Shown here: positions 7,570-13,416 of the stretch, one piece after another
How the letters are laid out: the number at the start of each line of letters is the position of its first letter
Numbering within the stretch: the stretch's first letter is position 1
Source of the DNA: Planctomycetota bacterium
GTDB taxonomy: Bacteria > Planctomycetota > Brocadiia > JAJRTI01
DNA: 16,876 nt
NCBI GenBank assembly: GCA_024278415.1
Contig: JAJRTI010000327.1
Span: 1-16,876 of the forward strand
Direction: 5' to 3'
Program-made: the position numbers and the translations under genes
Notes under the pieces: model-generated
Databases searched by the model: none
Seen by the model: the letters and a program-made list of their open reading frames with translations, nothing else
What the model was told of the DNA's origin: nothing

Positions 7570-8904
7570 TCACTTCACCCTGAAATACTTCCCAAGATAC
7601 TTCTGCTGTCGCTTCACCAAGCCGTTGACCACGGCCTCGATCTCGTCGAGGGTCAGCTTCGAGTGTGTGAGCGGGTCGGCCATGAGCGCCCAGTAGACGC
7701 CGCGAATGTCGCGGTTCAGGAAGCCCTCGACCGCGAGTTGGTACACGCTGATGTCCATCTGGCACAGCATCGCAAGCTGCTGCGGCAGCGCGCCGTAGTG
7801 GCAGGGCTGCACGCCGTTCGCGTCCACGAGGCACGCGACCTCGACCGCGGCGTCTTGGGGCAGGTTCGTGATGAGCCCGGTGTTCATCACGTTGCCGTAG
7901 ATGCGGCAGGGTTGGTTGGTGAGCACCGCGTCCATGATGCGCGAGCCGTATTCGCGGCTGAGTTTGATGGGCGGCAGGTCGCCCTTGCGCACGCGCTTCA
8001 TCAGCTCCCGGTGGCGCTTGGCCTTCATGTCCATGTTGGCTTTGTGCTGGTCGATGGGGATGCGGTACTGCTCGATCTGCTCGTCCGTGCGCGCGTAGAA
8101 GGGCACGTATTCCGGGAAGTGCGTGCTCGATTCGGTCACCACGTAGCCGGTGCGGTTGAGCATGTCGAGCCGCGCGGGCCCCAGGAACGGCTGGACCGGG
8201 TCGTCGTCCTTGAGCGGCGTGTTGTAGATGCCGCGCTGCTTCACGAGCTTGCGCAAGCGCGGGTAGAGGTCCTTGCCCTTGCGTTCGAGCTTGGTGACCC
8301 AGCTCATGTGGTTGATGCCTGCGGCTTGGTAGACCAGCTCCTCGTGCGGCACGCCCAGGTAGTTGGCGATGGCCCGCGTCGTGCCCTGCACGCTGTGGCA
8401 GAGGCCCACGAACGGCACGCGGCTGATCTTGGCCATGGTCATGACGAGCATGGCCTGCGGGTTGGTGTAGTTGAGGATCATGCAATTCCGTGCGGCCACC
8501 TCCTCGACGTCCTTGGCCAAGTCGGCCATGAACGCCATGGTGCGCAGCCCGCGGAACACGCCCGCGACGCAGCAGGTGTCGCCAATGGTTTGCTTGAGGC
8601 CGTACTTCTTGGGCAGATCGAGGTCGAGGTACGCCAGTTCGTTGTACCCGATCTTGACGAGGTTGATGACGAAGTCCGCGCGTGCGAGCGCGCGCTTGCG
8701 CACGGTGGTGAAGAGGGGCTTCTTCTTCAGCCCGAGGCTGGCGAGATACTTGGACGCGAGCAGCTCCACGTCCTTGAGCCGCGCCTTGTCCGTGTCCATG
8801 AACGCGAGTTCGCTGTCGCGCAGCGACTCGAAACTGAGGATGTCGCCCAACAGGCGGTGGGTGAAGCCGGCGCTGCCGGCGCCGATGAATGTAATCTTGG
8901 GCAT
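7570..8904 (-). CDS. glycoside hydrolase family 4 (NAD- and metal-dependent alpha-glycosidase)
   Basis: 444 residues from the ATG at 8904, chosen because AAAGG precedes it by about 7 bases and the NAD-binding strand begins at once (KITFIGAGSAGF, G8-A-G-S11). GH4 enzymes cleave by oxidation and elimination with NAD+ and a divalent metal. Expected residues are present: acidic D38 at the end of the second strand, NYTNP at 145-149, metal ligands C169 in LCHSVQG and H199 in AGINHMSW. The CHSV type, together with a Cys/His metal site, places it with unphosphorylated alpha-glycoside enzymes (AglA/MelA/uronidase branch) rather than the 6-phospho-glycosidases. Exact sugar (galactoside, glucoside or uronide) is not settled. 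There is no signal peptide, so it is cytoplasmic. A 27-codon uORF ends one base before its start. Confidence 0.93.
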   Translation of the reverse strand: MPKITFIGAGSAGFTHRLLGDILSFESLRDSELAFMDTDKARLKDVELLASKYLASLGLKKKPLFTTVRKRALARADFVINLVKIGYNELAYLDLDLPKKYGLKQTIGDTCCVAGVFRGLRTMAFMADLAKDVEEVAARNCMILNYTNPQAMLVMTMAKISRVPFVGLCHSVQGTTRAIANYLGVPHEELVYQAAGINHMSWVTKLERKGKDLYPRLRKLVKQRGIYNTPLKDDDPVQPFLGPARLDMLNRTGYVVTESSTHFPEYVPFYARTDEQIEQYRIPIDQHKANMDMKAKRHRELMKRVRKGDLPPIKLSREYGSRIMDAVLTNQPCRIYGNVMNTGLITNLPQDAAVEVACLVDANGVQPCHYGALPQQLAMLCQMDISVYQLAVEGFLNRDIRGVYWALMADPLTHSKLTLDEIEAVVNGLVKRQQKYLGKYFRVK

Positions 8905-8905
8905 G

Positions 8906-8989
8906 TCACGGCCTTTCTTCCGCAAGATCCTGGGCGATCACTTCTCCGCTTGACGCGGAAGACTCCCTGGCATCTCTGTTCGTCTTCAT
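8906..8989 (-). CDS. 27-codon uORF abutting the GH4 gene, start derived from a TA locus
   Basis: The ATG at 8989 has AAGGAG upstream, and the stop is separated from the GH4 ATG by one base (TGACATG), so ribosomes could re-initiate onto GH4. Its first codons (MKTNR) and ribosome-binding site lie within a 31-bp stretch identical to the toxin/antitoxin junction at 10366-10396; afterwards the sequence is unrelated. It looks like a remnant antitoxin start now followed by filler. Whether a peptide is made is unknown. Confidence 0.4.
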   Translation of the reverse strand: MKTNRDARESSASSGEVIAQDLAEERP

Positions 8990-9005
8990 GGCGTCGGTCT
9001 CCTTC
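8975..9005. repeat. 31-bp direct repeat, copy 1 (TA junction remnant)
   Basis: Identical over 31 bp to 10366-10396. In the intact locus the sequence encodes the end of the toxin (RRPTP, stop) and the start of the antitoxin (MKTNR). Here neither gene is complete. Confidence 0.85.
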
Positions 9006-9221
9006 TCAAACGCCAACCGGCGTGAGTGTGAAGACACGCGCAAGTGTGCTCGCAGCCTTGACATCCCCGCGCCGAAGAGCGTCACGCACGTCGTCAAGCT
9101 TGTACGCGTCGTCCAGGGAGAGACAGGGCGACCAGCCGGTGTCTGAGTCGATCAACTCAACGTCGACCTCGGCCACGTAGTCTCCTTCATGAACGAGCTT
9201 GGTATGGCGTCTGGTTGTCAT
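9006..9221 (-). CDS. conserved hypothetical small protein, possible TA partner (antitoxin-like)
   Basis: 71 residues from the ATG at 9221, with AGGAG about nine bases upstream. The body reads as a short beta start (TKLVHEGDYVAEVDVELI) and a helical half (LDDAYKLDDVRDALRRGD, then ARVFTLTPV). I recognise the pattern as a frequent small hypothetical family with no assigned function. It lies downstream of a DUF4258 gene on the same strand; small partners in that position are often antitoxins, but this is inference from context. Two repeat elements now separate it from the DUF4258 gene. Confidence 0.65.
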   Translation of the reverse strand: MTTRRHTKLVHEGDYVAEVDVELIDSDTGWSPCLSLDDAYKLDDVRDALRRGDVKAASTLARVFTLTPVGV

Positions 9222-9328
9222 CTCTTTCTACTCCTGAAATCGTCCGCCCATCTGGCGGGATCGGGCCGGTGCGCGGTGACGAGCACTGCTGGCCCCGTTT
9301 CCCCTTTAGGCCCTTAGGCCAAATCTCG

Positions 9329-9344
9329 CGACAACATGTTGTCG
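9329..9344. promoter_or_regulatory. perfect 16-bp palindrome, possible operator
   Basis: CGACAACATGTTGTCG is perfectly self-complementary. It lies about 108 bases upstream of the 71-aa gene on the minus strand. Its size and symmetry suit a dimeric regulator, but no clear promoter is seen next to it and no dedicated regulator is encoded nearby. It could equally be a hairpin or chance. Confidence 0.3.
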
Positions 9345-9370
9345 ATGTGGGAGGTGCGAGGCGACGTGGT

Positions 9371-9448
9371 TTGTAGTAGGGCAATTCATTGCCCGTCGAA
9401 CGTCCTTGCTCTCACGAGGCAGACGGGCGATAAATCGCCCTACTACAA
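9371..9448. repeat. paired inverted hairpin element (REP/BIME-like), copy 2
   Basis: Same outer arms as 1795-1862: TTGTAGTAGGGC (9371-9382) and GCCCTACTACAA (9437-9448). Inner hairpins are GGGCAAT-TC-ATTGCCC (9379-9394) and GGGCGAT-AA-ATCGCCC (9425-9440). Relative to copy 1 the left stem has changed on both sides (C-G to A-T), so pairing is kept. The 30-base linker is unrelated to that of copy 1. Confidence 0.85.
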
Positions 9449-9511
9449 GCGGCCCGACGGCAGCGCCGCCGCCCCTTTTTCGCAGCGAAGTCTGCGAGAA
9501 AGCCTAGTGCC

Positions 9512-9862
9512 TTATCCATCCAGAACTGTCATGAAAAATAAGAAGTTGCTTGCCCGGAGCGGACGGCCTTCGCCGTCCGTCGGAACGCGAAGGCGTTCCG
9601 CTCCTGGGTTGCGGGCGCAGCCCGCCTTGTGTATGCCCCACACGGCATGGACTGGGTTTGCGTCCGAATCCTGCTGGAGGACGAGAACGCACGGTCCCTT
9701 CGGGAAGTCCGGATAGTCTTCCAACTGCTCGGCAGCGGAAAGGCCAGCGACAAGATCGCGAACAAGAAGGCCGTCTTCGGCCAACTCCTCATAGCCGTGG
9801 TCAGAGACACGAACTTCTCCGCTGCTGGCGAGCGCCTTGATCCGTTCCAGCGTCCTGCTCAT
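9512..9862 (-). CDS. DUF4258-type toxin-like protein with repeat-derived C-terminus
   Basis: 116 residues from the ATG at 9862; the ribosome-binding site is weak. Residues 1 to about 79 match the DUF4258 pattern (RelE/BrnT-like fold): SDHGYEELAEDGLLVRDL, then DYPKGPCVLVLQ-like PDFPKGPCVLVLQ and HAVWGIHK. After this point family members normally continue into a short strand of the type PAVLVTAYRP. Here that is missing, and about 30 residues are read through the hairpin repeat at 9556-9625 before a stop at 9512. The protein is therefore probably altered or non-functional at the C-terminus. The likely partner is the 71-aa gene at 9006-9221. Treat as a probable disrupted gene with an intact frame. 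Confidence 0.65.
   Translation of the reverse strand: MSRTLERIKALASSGEVRVSDHGYEELAEDGLLVRDLVAGLSAAEQLEDYPDFPKGPCVLVLQQDSDANPVHAVWGIHKAGCARNPGAERLRVPTDGEGRPLRASNFLFFMTVLDG
9556..9604. repeat. second family of paired inverted hairpins, inside the DUF4258 frame
   Basis: Outer arms GGAGCGGA (9556-9563) and TCCGCTCC (9597-9604) are inverted repeats. Inside are two hairpins: GGACGGC-CTTC-GCCGTCC (9561-9578) and CGGAACGC-GAAG-GCGTTCCG (9581-9600). Read on their own strands both halves start GGAGCGGA and have the loop CTTC, with compensated stem differences. They are therefore two inverted copies of one REP-like unit. Confidence 0.8.
9611..9625. repeat. GC hairpin next to the paired element
   Basis: GCGGGC-GCA-GCCCGC is a perfect 6-bp stem with a three-base loop. 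It sits at the point where the DUF4258 homology stops, so it is probably the right edge of the inserted repeat unit. Confidence 0.6.
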
Positions 9863-10015
9863 GCCGGTATGCTATCACGGAAAAGGTGCAGGAGCAACGA
9901 AGACCGCCCGGCTCCTTGCGGAGAGTTCAGAGTCCATGCCCATCCGACGATGGGTGCGAGAAACGCCCGCGTGACTCTGGTCGCTCCCCCTTCTGTTGCC
10001 ACCTGACCAAGCAGG
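9863..10015. other. short non-coding gap upstream of the DUF4258 gene
   Basis: I find no gene. CCCATC-CGAC-GATGGG at 9939-9954 is a small perfect hairpin. TTGCCAC at 9996-10002 matches 10754-10760 in register with the 132-bp duplication, so the duplicated segment may once have been longer. Confidence 0.4.
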
Positions 10016-10147
10016 CCCTACTCCCCTGCAAGCTCTCTGGGCACGAGCATATCCTCCGCGCCGGCCGCGATGACGTTGGGGCAGTTGAAGAACCACAGGC
10101 TCCGCGGCACGATCATCTTCAAGTGCCAGGCCTGCCCGTCGCGGCCC
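10016..10147. repeat. 132-bp direct repeat, copy A (DUF4838 3' end)
   Basis: Aligns without gaps to 10774-10905 at a constant offset of 758, with five mismatches by eye and the last 96 bases identical. Together the two copies bracket a segment of 626 bp that carries the TA-like pair. Confidence 0.9.
10018..10147 (-). pseudogene. C-terminal fragment of a DUF4838 protein gene
   Basis: On the minus strand this encodes the last about 43 residues of the DUF4838 protein, with the same stop codon position (TAG, 10020-10018). The five base differences from the intact gene change only one residue (Gln to Arg in the final LVPQEL); the others are silent. It has no start codon or upstream coding part and is a gene fragment. 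Confidence 0.8.
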
Positions 10148-10182
10148 ACGGATGCTCGACCCGCCGTCGTACGGCTACATTC

Positions 10183-10380
10183 TCAGATCGCAGTCTTGGC
10201 CAGTAGCTCGCGGATACGCGGCAGCAGTGTAGTCGGGACCTCTATGAAGGTTGCGGACCGTTCCTCCCAGGCGGCTTCATCTTCCGCCATCGCCTCTTCT
10301 TCGGTCTGTCCTTCGTAGTGGGCCAGAACCTGCCTGATACGATCCTCATCCCAGCCCTCTGGGAATCTGTTCGTCTTCAT
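10183..10380 (-). CDS. antitoxin-like small acidic protein of a TA pair
   Basis: 65 residues from the ATG at 10380. The ATG overlaps the stop of the upstream toxin-like gene by four bases (ATGA), so the two are translationally coupled. AAGGAG lies inside the end of the toxin gene. The protein is acidic and helical (TEEEAMAEDEAAWEERS) and ends in a short EVPTTLLPRIRELLAK stretch. Acidic character, size, second position and overlap fit an antitoxin of BrnT/DUF4258-type pairs, where the toxin often comes first. No clear DNA-binding fold is visible. Its first codons recur at 8975-9005. Confidence 0.7.
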   Translation of the reverse strand: MKTNRFPEGWDEDRIRQVLAHYEGQTEEEAMAEDEAAWEERSATFIEVPTTLLPRIRELLAKTAI

Positions 10381-10396
10381 GGCGTCGGTCTCCTTC
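10366..10396. repeat. 31-bp direct repeat, copy 2 (intact toxin/antitoxin junction)
   Basis: Identical to 8975-9005. It spans the toxin stop and antitoxin start of the intact pair. Confidence 0.85.
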
Positions 10397-10664
10397 GGCG
10401 GCGGCGCCGATAGGCTTTCAAAGGCTTTCCTGTCAGGTCGTAAGCAGTATTGACGAACACGCTGTCTGGCTCCGGGTCTGGCACGTAGATAACGCGGAGA
10501 TAGCGGCCGCCACGAGTCTGCCCAAGTGCGACGCGTGATCCGTCCTTGCCCGGGCGATCCTCACCAGGCTTCCGCAGCACATCCTCGACCTCGCCCTCAC
10601 TCACATCGTGGGTCTCGATGTGCCGACGGCGAGTCTGCGGGTCAATATAAAACCGGATATTCAT
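10377..10664 (-). CDS. BrnT/DUF4258-like toxin of a TA pair
   Basis: 95 residues from the ATG at 10664. The order of elements fits small RelE/BrnT-superfamily toxins: a first strand (MNIRFYIDP), a helix with H and E residues (HIETHDVSEGEVEDVL), then strands in RVALGQTRGGRYLRVIYV and DSVFVNTAYDL, and a very basic tail of seven arginines that could bind RNA. Such toxins are usually ribonucleases, but catalytic residues cannot be fixed by eye. TATACT lies 12 bases upstream of the start on the minus strand and could act as a -10. The pair lies between the two 132-bp repeats. Confidence 0.7.
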   Translation of the reverse strand: MNIRFYIDPQTRRRHIETHDVSEGEVEDVLRKPGEDRPGKDGSRVALGQTRGGRYLRVIYVPDPEPDSVFVNTAYDLTGKPLKAYRRRRRRRPTP

Positions 10665-10773
10665 GCGCCACCATCCAGTATAACCACCCGACGCTTCCTT
10701 GGGTAGCAGAATTCAGTGCTCATGGCTCATGCGCAACTGCAAGCCCGCTCTCATTGCCACGCCAGCGACTTCT

Positions 10774-10905
10774 CCCTACTCTCCTGCAAGCTCCTGGGGC
10801 ACGAGCATGTCCTCCGCGCCGGCCGCGATGACGTTGGGGCAGTTGAAGAACCACAGGCTCCGCGGCACGATCATCTTCAAGTGCCAGGCCTGCCCGTCGC
10901 GGCCC
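10774..10905. repeat. 132-bp direct repeat, copy B (3' end of the intact DUF4838 gene)
   Basis: The last about 43 codons and the stop of the complete DUF4838 gene. It matches 10016-10147 at 127 of 132 positions by eye. Confidence 0.9.
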
Positions 10906-13247
10906 TCAGGCACGGCCACGCTGATGATGTTCCCGGGCTGTCGCTCCACCTTGGCCACCTCCTCGCCGTTGCCGTCCACGACCGTGTGCGCGTTGCCGCG
11001 CACGTAGTAGTGCACGGCCTTCGTCCCTTTGGGCACGTAGAAGTACAGCGCGATGGGCGAGCCCAGGGTCGCCAGCCGCGCGCCCTTTTTCAGCCGCCAC
11101 ACGTACGGCTTGCCAGGCGCGTAGTCGATGTGCCATCCCGCGCCGAAGTCCTTCACGTTCAGGAGGTACGTCCCCGCGCGGGGCGCAGCGACCTTCACGT
11201 CGTGCCACTTGCCGTCGAGCGGCAGCTTGCCGGCTGCGACGGCCTTGCCGCTCGTGTCGGCCACGGCCCACTCCGTAGGCCGGCGGTGGCGGTAGTGCGG
11301 GATGGCGCCGGTGAAGAGGCGGAACTCCAGCGGCTCGCCGGCCAGGCTCAGCATGACGAACGTCTGCTCGTTCTGAAACTTCAGTTGCGCACGTCGGCCT
11401 TTGGGCGTGGGCTTTAGGCCCGCGGGCGCGAGCGTGTCCGAGAACGAGCGCTCCTCGATCTTCTGAATCTTGTATCGCGCCTGCCCTTCCTCGAACAGGC
11501 GCTCGACCTCGTCGTGCGTGTAGTCGTCGCCGCTGTACCAGGCGGTTTTGCCGCGCATCTTGCGCCAGTTCCAATCGTCGGGCTGCTCCATGCCGCGCAG
11601 GTAGTACGTCTTGTATCGCCCGCGCACCGCAGGGCTATTGACGATGTAGCGATGCCGCGCGCGATAGGCGAAGTTCAGCAGGGGGAAGAGGGCCGCGATC
11701 CGCGCGTCCTGGCCTTGGCTCACCTCCAGGTCGCGCATGAGGCGTACGTAGTAGAGATACAGCTTCACGTCGTCGAGCCGGCGCATCACGTCCGCCCGGC
11801 CCGCGGCGAGCCGAGACGCGTCGGCCACGTCTCGATGTGCGAGCGCCATGAGGTGGTCGCTCAGCAGGGGCCGGTTGCCGCCGTCGAAGCGCTCGTGGTA
11901 GCGGCGCATGGGCGCCGCGGCCGGGCCGTATGCCTTCTCGTAGAAGTCCGCGCAGATCGCGTCCACGTCCGCCCCGGGGTTCCACATGAGCCGCGACGCG
12001 ACGAGGTAGCCCAGGGCGTTGGGCCCTAAGTTCGAGCCGGACTCGCAACTCATGGTCGTGGCCCCATGTGCCGCGTAGTAGGGGATGCGTTCGCGCAGGT
12101 AGGCCACGTTCGCTCCCCGCGCGGCGCCGGGCATGTCCCGCGTCCACGCCCACACGTTGAGGTACTCGTACACGCCGAGCTGGGCCACGTGCTTGTGCCA
12201 CTCCTCGATGAGTTCGAGGAACGTGTACCGCCCGCGGGTGAAGCCCGCGGTGATCTGCACGTACACGTTCGGCTCCATGCGGAAGCTCGGCGGCTCGGAG
12301 TGGAGGCTGTACGCGTACGTGCCCACGTACTTGCCCGGCCGCTTGCGGCCCACGGCCTTCGCGGCTTCGTTCACGAGCGTGTGCACGCGTTCCGAGATCG
12401 AACCCACGACCCGGCACTCCGCGCACTCGCAGTGTCCGCCGCCATCGGACGGCTCCATGGACACCATGTCCGCGTCCGGCTTCTTGTCGAAGAAGCCGAC
12501 TGCGTACTGCCGGCACAGTTGCACGAGCGCGGGGTTGGCGACGCAAAACTTCTGGCCTCCGCGTTTGCCCTTGGCCAGTGCGAGCCACTCCGGGTGCGCG
12601 TCGAACGCGGCCCGATGCTCGCGGATGATCTTCTGCCACGCGTGGCTACAGTAGACGCGCAGGCTGTGGCCCATGAAGTTGCGCCGCATCCATTCCACGT
12701 GGTCCTTGCGCACTTGCTGGTCCCAGTACCCGTGGCCGTACCAGATGATGCGCGAGAGCAGCGCGGGCCGGTCCGCCACGTCGAGGTCGACCTCAACGCG
12801 TCGCGCCTTGGGCACGATGCGCCATGCAGCGCTCGGCCAGAACCAGCGGCAGCCGAGGGTTTCGAGTAGCTTCGTGACGCCGCGGTCCAAGCCCAAATCG
12901 GTGGCGCCGAGCACCAGCACGCGGGCCGCGCTCGTGCGGATGCCATACGCTTCGAGGCCGTCGCGCCCGCGCACGCGCAAGGCCGCCTTCCACTCCGGCA
13001 TATCGAACTGGGCCATCGTGCCGAGGACAATGCCGCGGCCACCATCGCCCGTGGCCACGTCGAACTTGGCTCCGCTGATCTCTTCCAGGCAAGCCGCGAG
13101 TTCGGCAGCAAGCTCCTTCTGCCGTTCGGTCGCGTCCGGCGCCACAACGATGGGCATGCGCGCTTGGCCGTTCAGGGCGACGACGGCCTCCTCCGCGCGC
13201 AGCGCGCCCGCGCCCAGCACGGCCCAGATCAGTGCAATGATTCTCAT
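10776..13247 (-). CDS. secreted DUF4838 domain protein (alpha-glucuronidase-like N-domain)
   Basis: 823 residues from the ATG at 13247, chosen because GAGGT precedes it and it opens with a signal peptide (MRIIALIWAVLGAGALRA, cut near 18). The open frame continues 63 codons upstream, but this covers the promoter region of the divergent gene. Residues about 25-155 look like the alpha/beta domain found before GH67-like barrels (PIVVAPDATERQKELAAEL, GIVLGT). The DUF4838 barrel follows from about 160, with YGHGYWDQQ, VSMEPSDGGG at 262-271 and CECAEC at 273-278. A C-terminal beta-sandwich region is likely. DUF4838 proteins sit in polysaccharide-degrading loci and resemble glycoside hydrolases, but their activity is mostly not established. 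Its 3' end is duplicated at 10016-10147. Confidence 0.87.
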   Translation of the reverse strand: MRIIALIWAVLGAGALRAEEAVVALNGQARMPIVVAPDATERQKELAAELAACLEEISGAKFDVATGDGGRGIVLGTMAQFDMPEWKAALRVRGRDGLEAYGIRTSAARVLVLGATDLGLDRGVTKLLETLGCRWFWPSAAWRIVPKARRVEVDLDVADRPALLSRIIWYGHGYWDQQVRKDHVEWMRRNFMGHSLRVYCSHAWQKIIREHRAAFDAHPEWLALAKGKRGGQKFCVANPALVQLCRQYAVGFFDKKPDADMVSMEPSDGGGHCECAECRVVGSISERVHTLVNEAAKAVGRKRPGKYVGTYAYSLHSEPPSFRMEPNVYVQITAGFTRGRYTFLELIEEWHKHVAQLGVYEYLNVWAWTRDMPGAARGANVAYLRERIPYYAAHGATTMSCESGSNLGPNALGYLVASRLMWNPGADVDAICADFYEKAYGPAAAPMRRYHERFDGGNRPLLSDHLMALAHRDVADASRLAAGRADVMRRLDDVKLYLYYVRLMRDLEVSQGQDARIAALFPLLNFAYRARHRYIVNSPAVRGRYKTYYLRGMEQPDDWNWRKMRGKTAWYSGDDYTHDEVERLFEEGQARYKIQKIEERSFSDTLAPAGLKPTPKGRRAQLKFQNEQTFVMLSLAGEPLEFRLFTGAIPHYRHRRPTEWAVADTSGKAVAAGKLPLDGKWHDVKVAAPRAGTYLLNVKDFGAGWHIDYAPGKPYVWRLKKGARLATLGSPIALYFYVPKGTKAVHYYVRGNAHTVVDGNGEEVAKVERQPGNIISVAVPEGRDGQAWHLKMIVPRSLWFFNCPNVIAAGAEDMLVPQELAGE

Positions 13248-13355
13248 GGCTATAGACCTCGCGTGAATCGATGGCCGGCACTGCCGCCATGATGATGCCA
13301 TAATCGCATGAGGCCGGCAACGTGGTGGCGCCGGCGGACGACGCGTCAGCCTCGC

Positions 13356-13385
13356 TTGACAGTGCACGGTCGCGGCCCATAGCAT
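13356..13385 (+). promoter_or_regulatory. candidate sigma70-type promoter for the isomerase/GT-C operon
   Basis: TTGACA (13356-13361, perfect) and TAGCAT (13380-13385, four of six) are 18 bases apart. The expected start of transcription is about 25 bases before the ATG at 13417, just upstream of the AAGGAG at 13402 or so. Confidence 0.5.
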
Positions 13386-13416
13386 AGGCGACTCCAACCG
13401 CAAGGAGTTCCACTGC

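Larger units (their letters stand above)
9222..9511. other. gap between the 71-aa gene and the DUF4258 gene, mostly repeats
   Basis: 290 bp holding a perfect 16-bp palindrome at 9329-9344, a short direct repeat of TTAGGCC near 9306-9320, and copy 2 of the GTAG-type paired hairpin at 9371-9448. I see no gene in it; a 65-residue minus frame crossing it is mostly repeat and is not credible. Confidence 0.55.

Noticed and set aside
7421..8485. Upstream extension of the STAS gene to a 469-codon frame
   Set aside because: The extension is antisense-free but out of frame with GH4 on the same strand, is low complexity, and the strong ribosome-binding site at 7420 gives a normal STAS length.
7435..9180. 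581-codon plus-strand open frame opposite GH4
   Set aside because: It spans GH4, the uORF and the 71-aa gene antisense, and has the His/Val/Glu/Arg composition of a shadow; GH4 motifs are unmistakable on the other strand.
9187..9384. 65-codon minus-strand frame in the repeat-rich gap
   Set aside because: Most of it is repeat sequence and it overlaps the real 71-aa gene start in another frame.
9371..9448. Paired hairpins as a CRISPR array or integron attC site
   Set aside because: There are only two inverted units, no regular spacers, no cas or integrase gene, and the GTAG-foot hairpin layout fits REP/BIME better.
10183..10664. A novel defence system in the 8.9-10.9 kb island
   Set aside because: The genes are small and fit known toxin-antitoxin-like families; no nuclease, helicase or sensor protein is present. 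The unusual part is the rearrangement, not a new multi-gene system.
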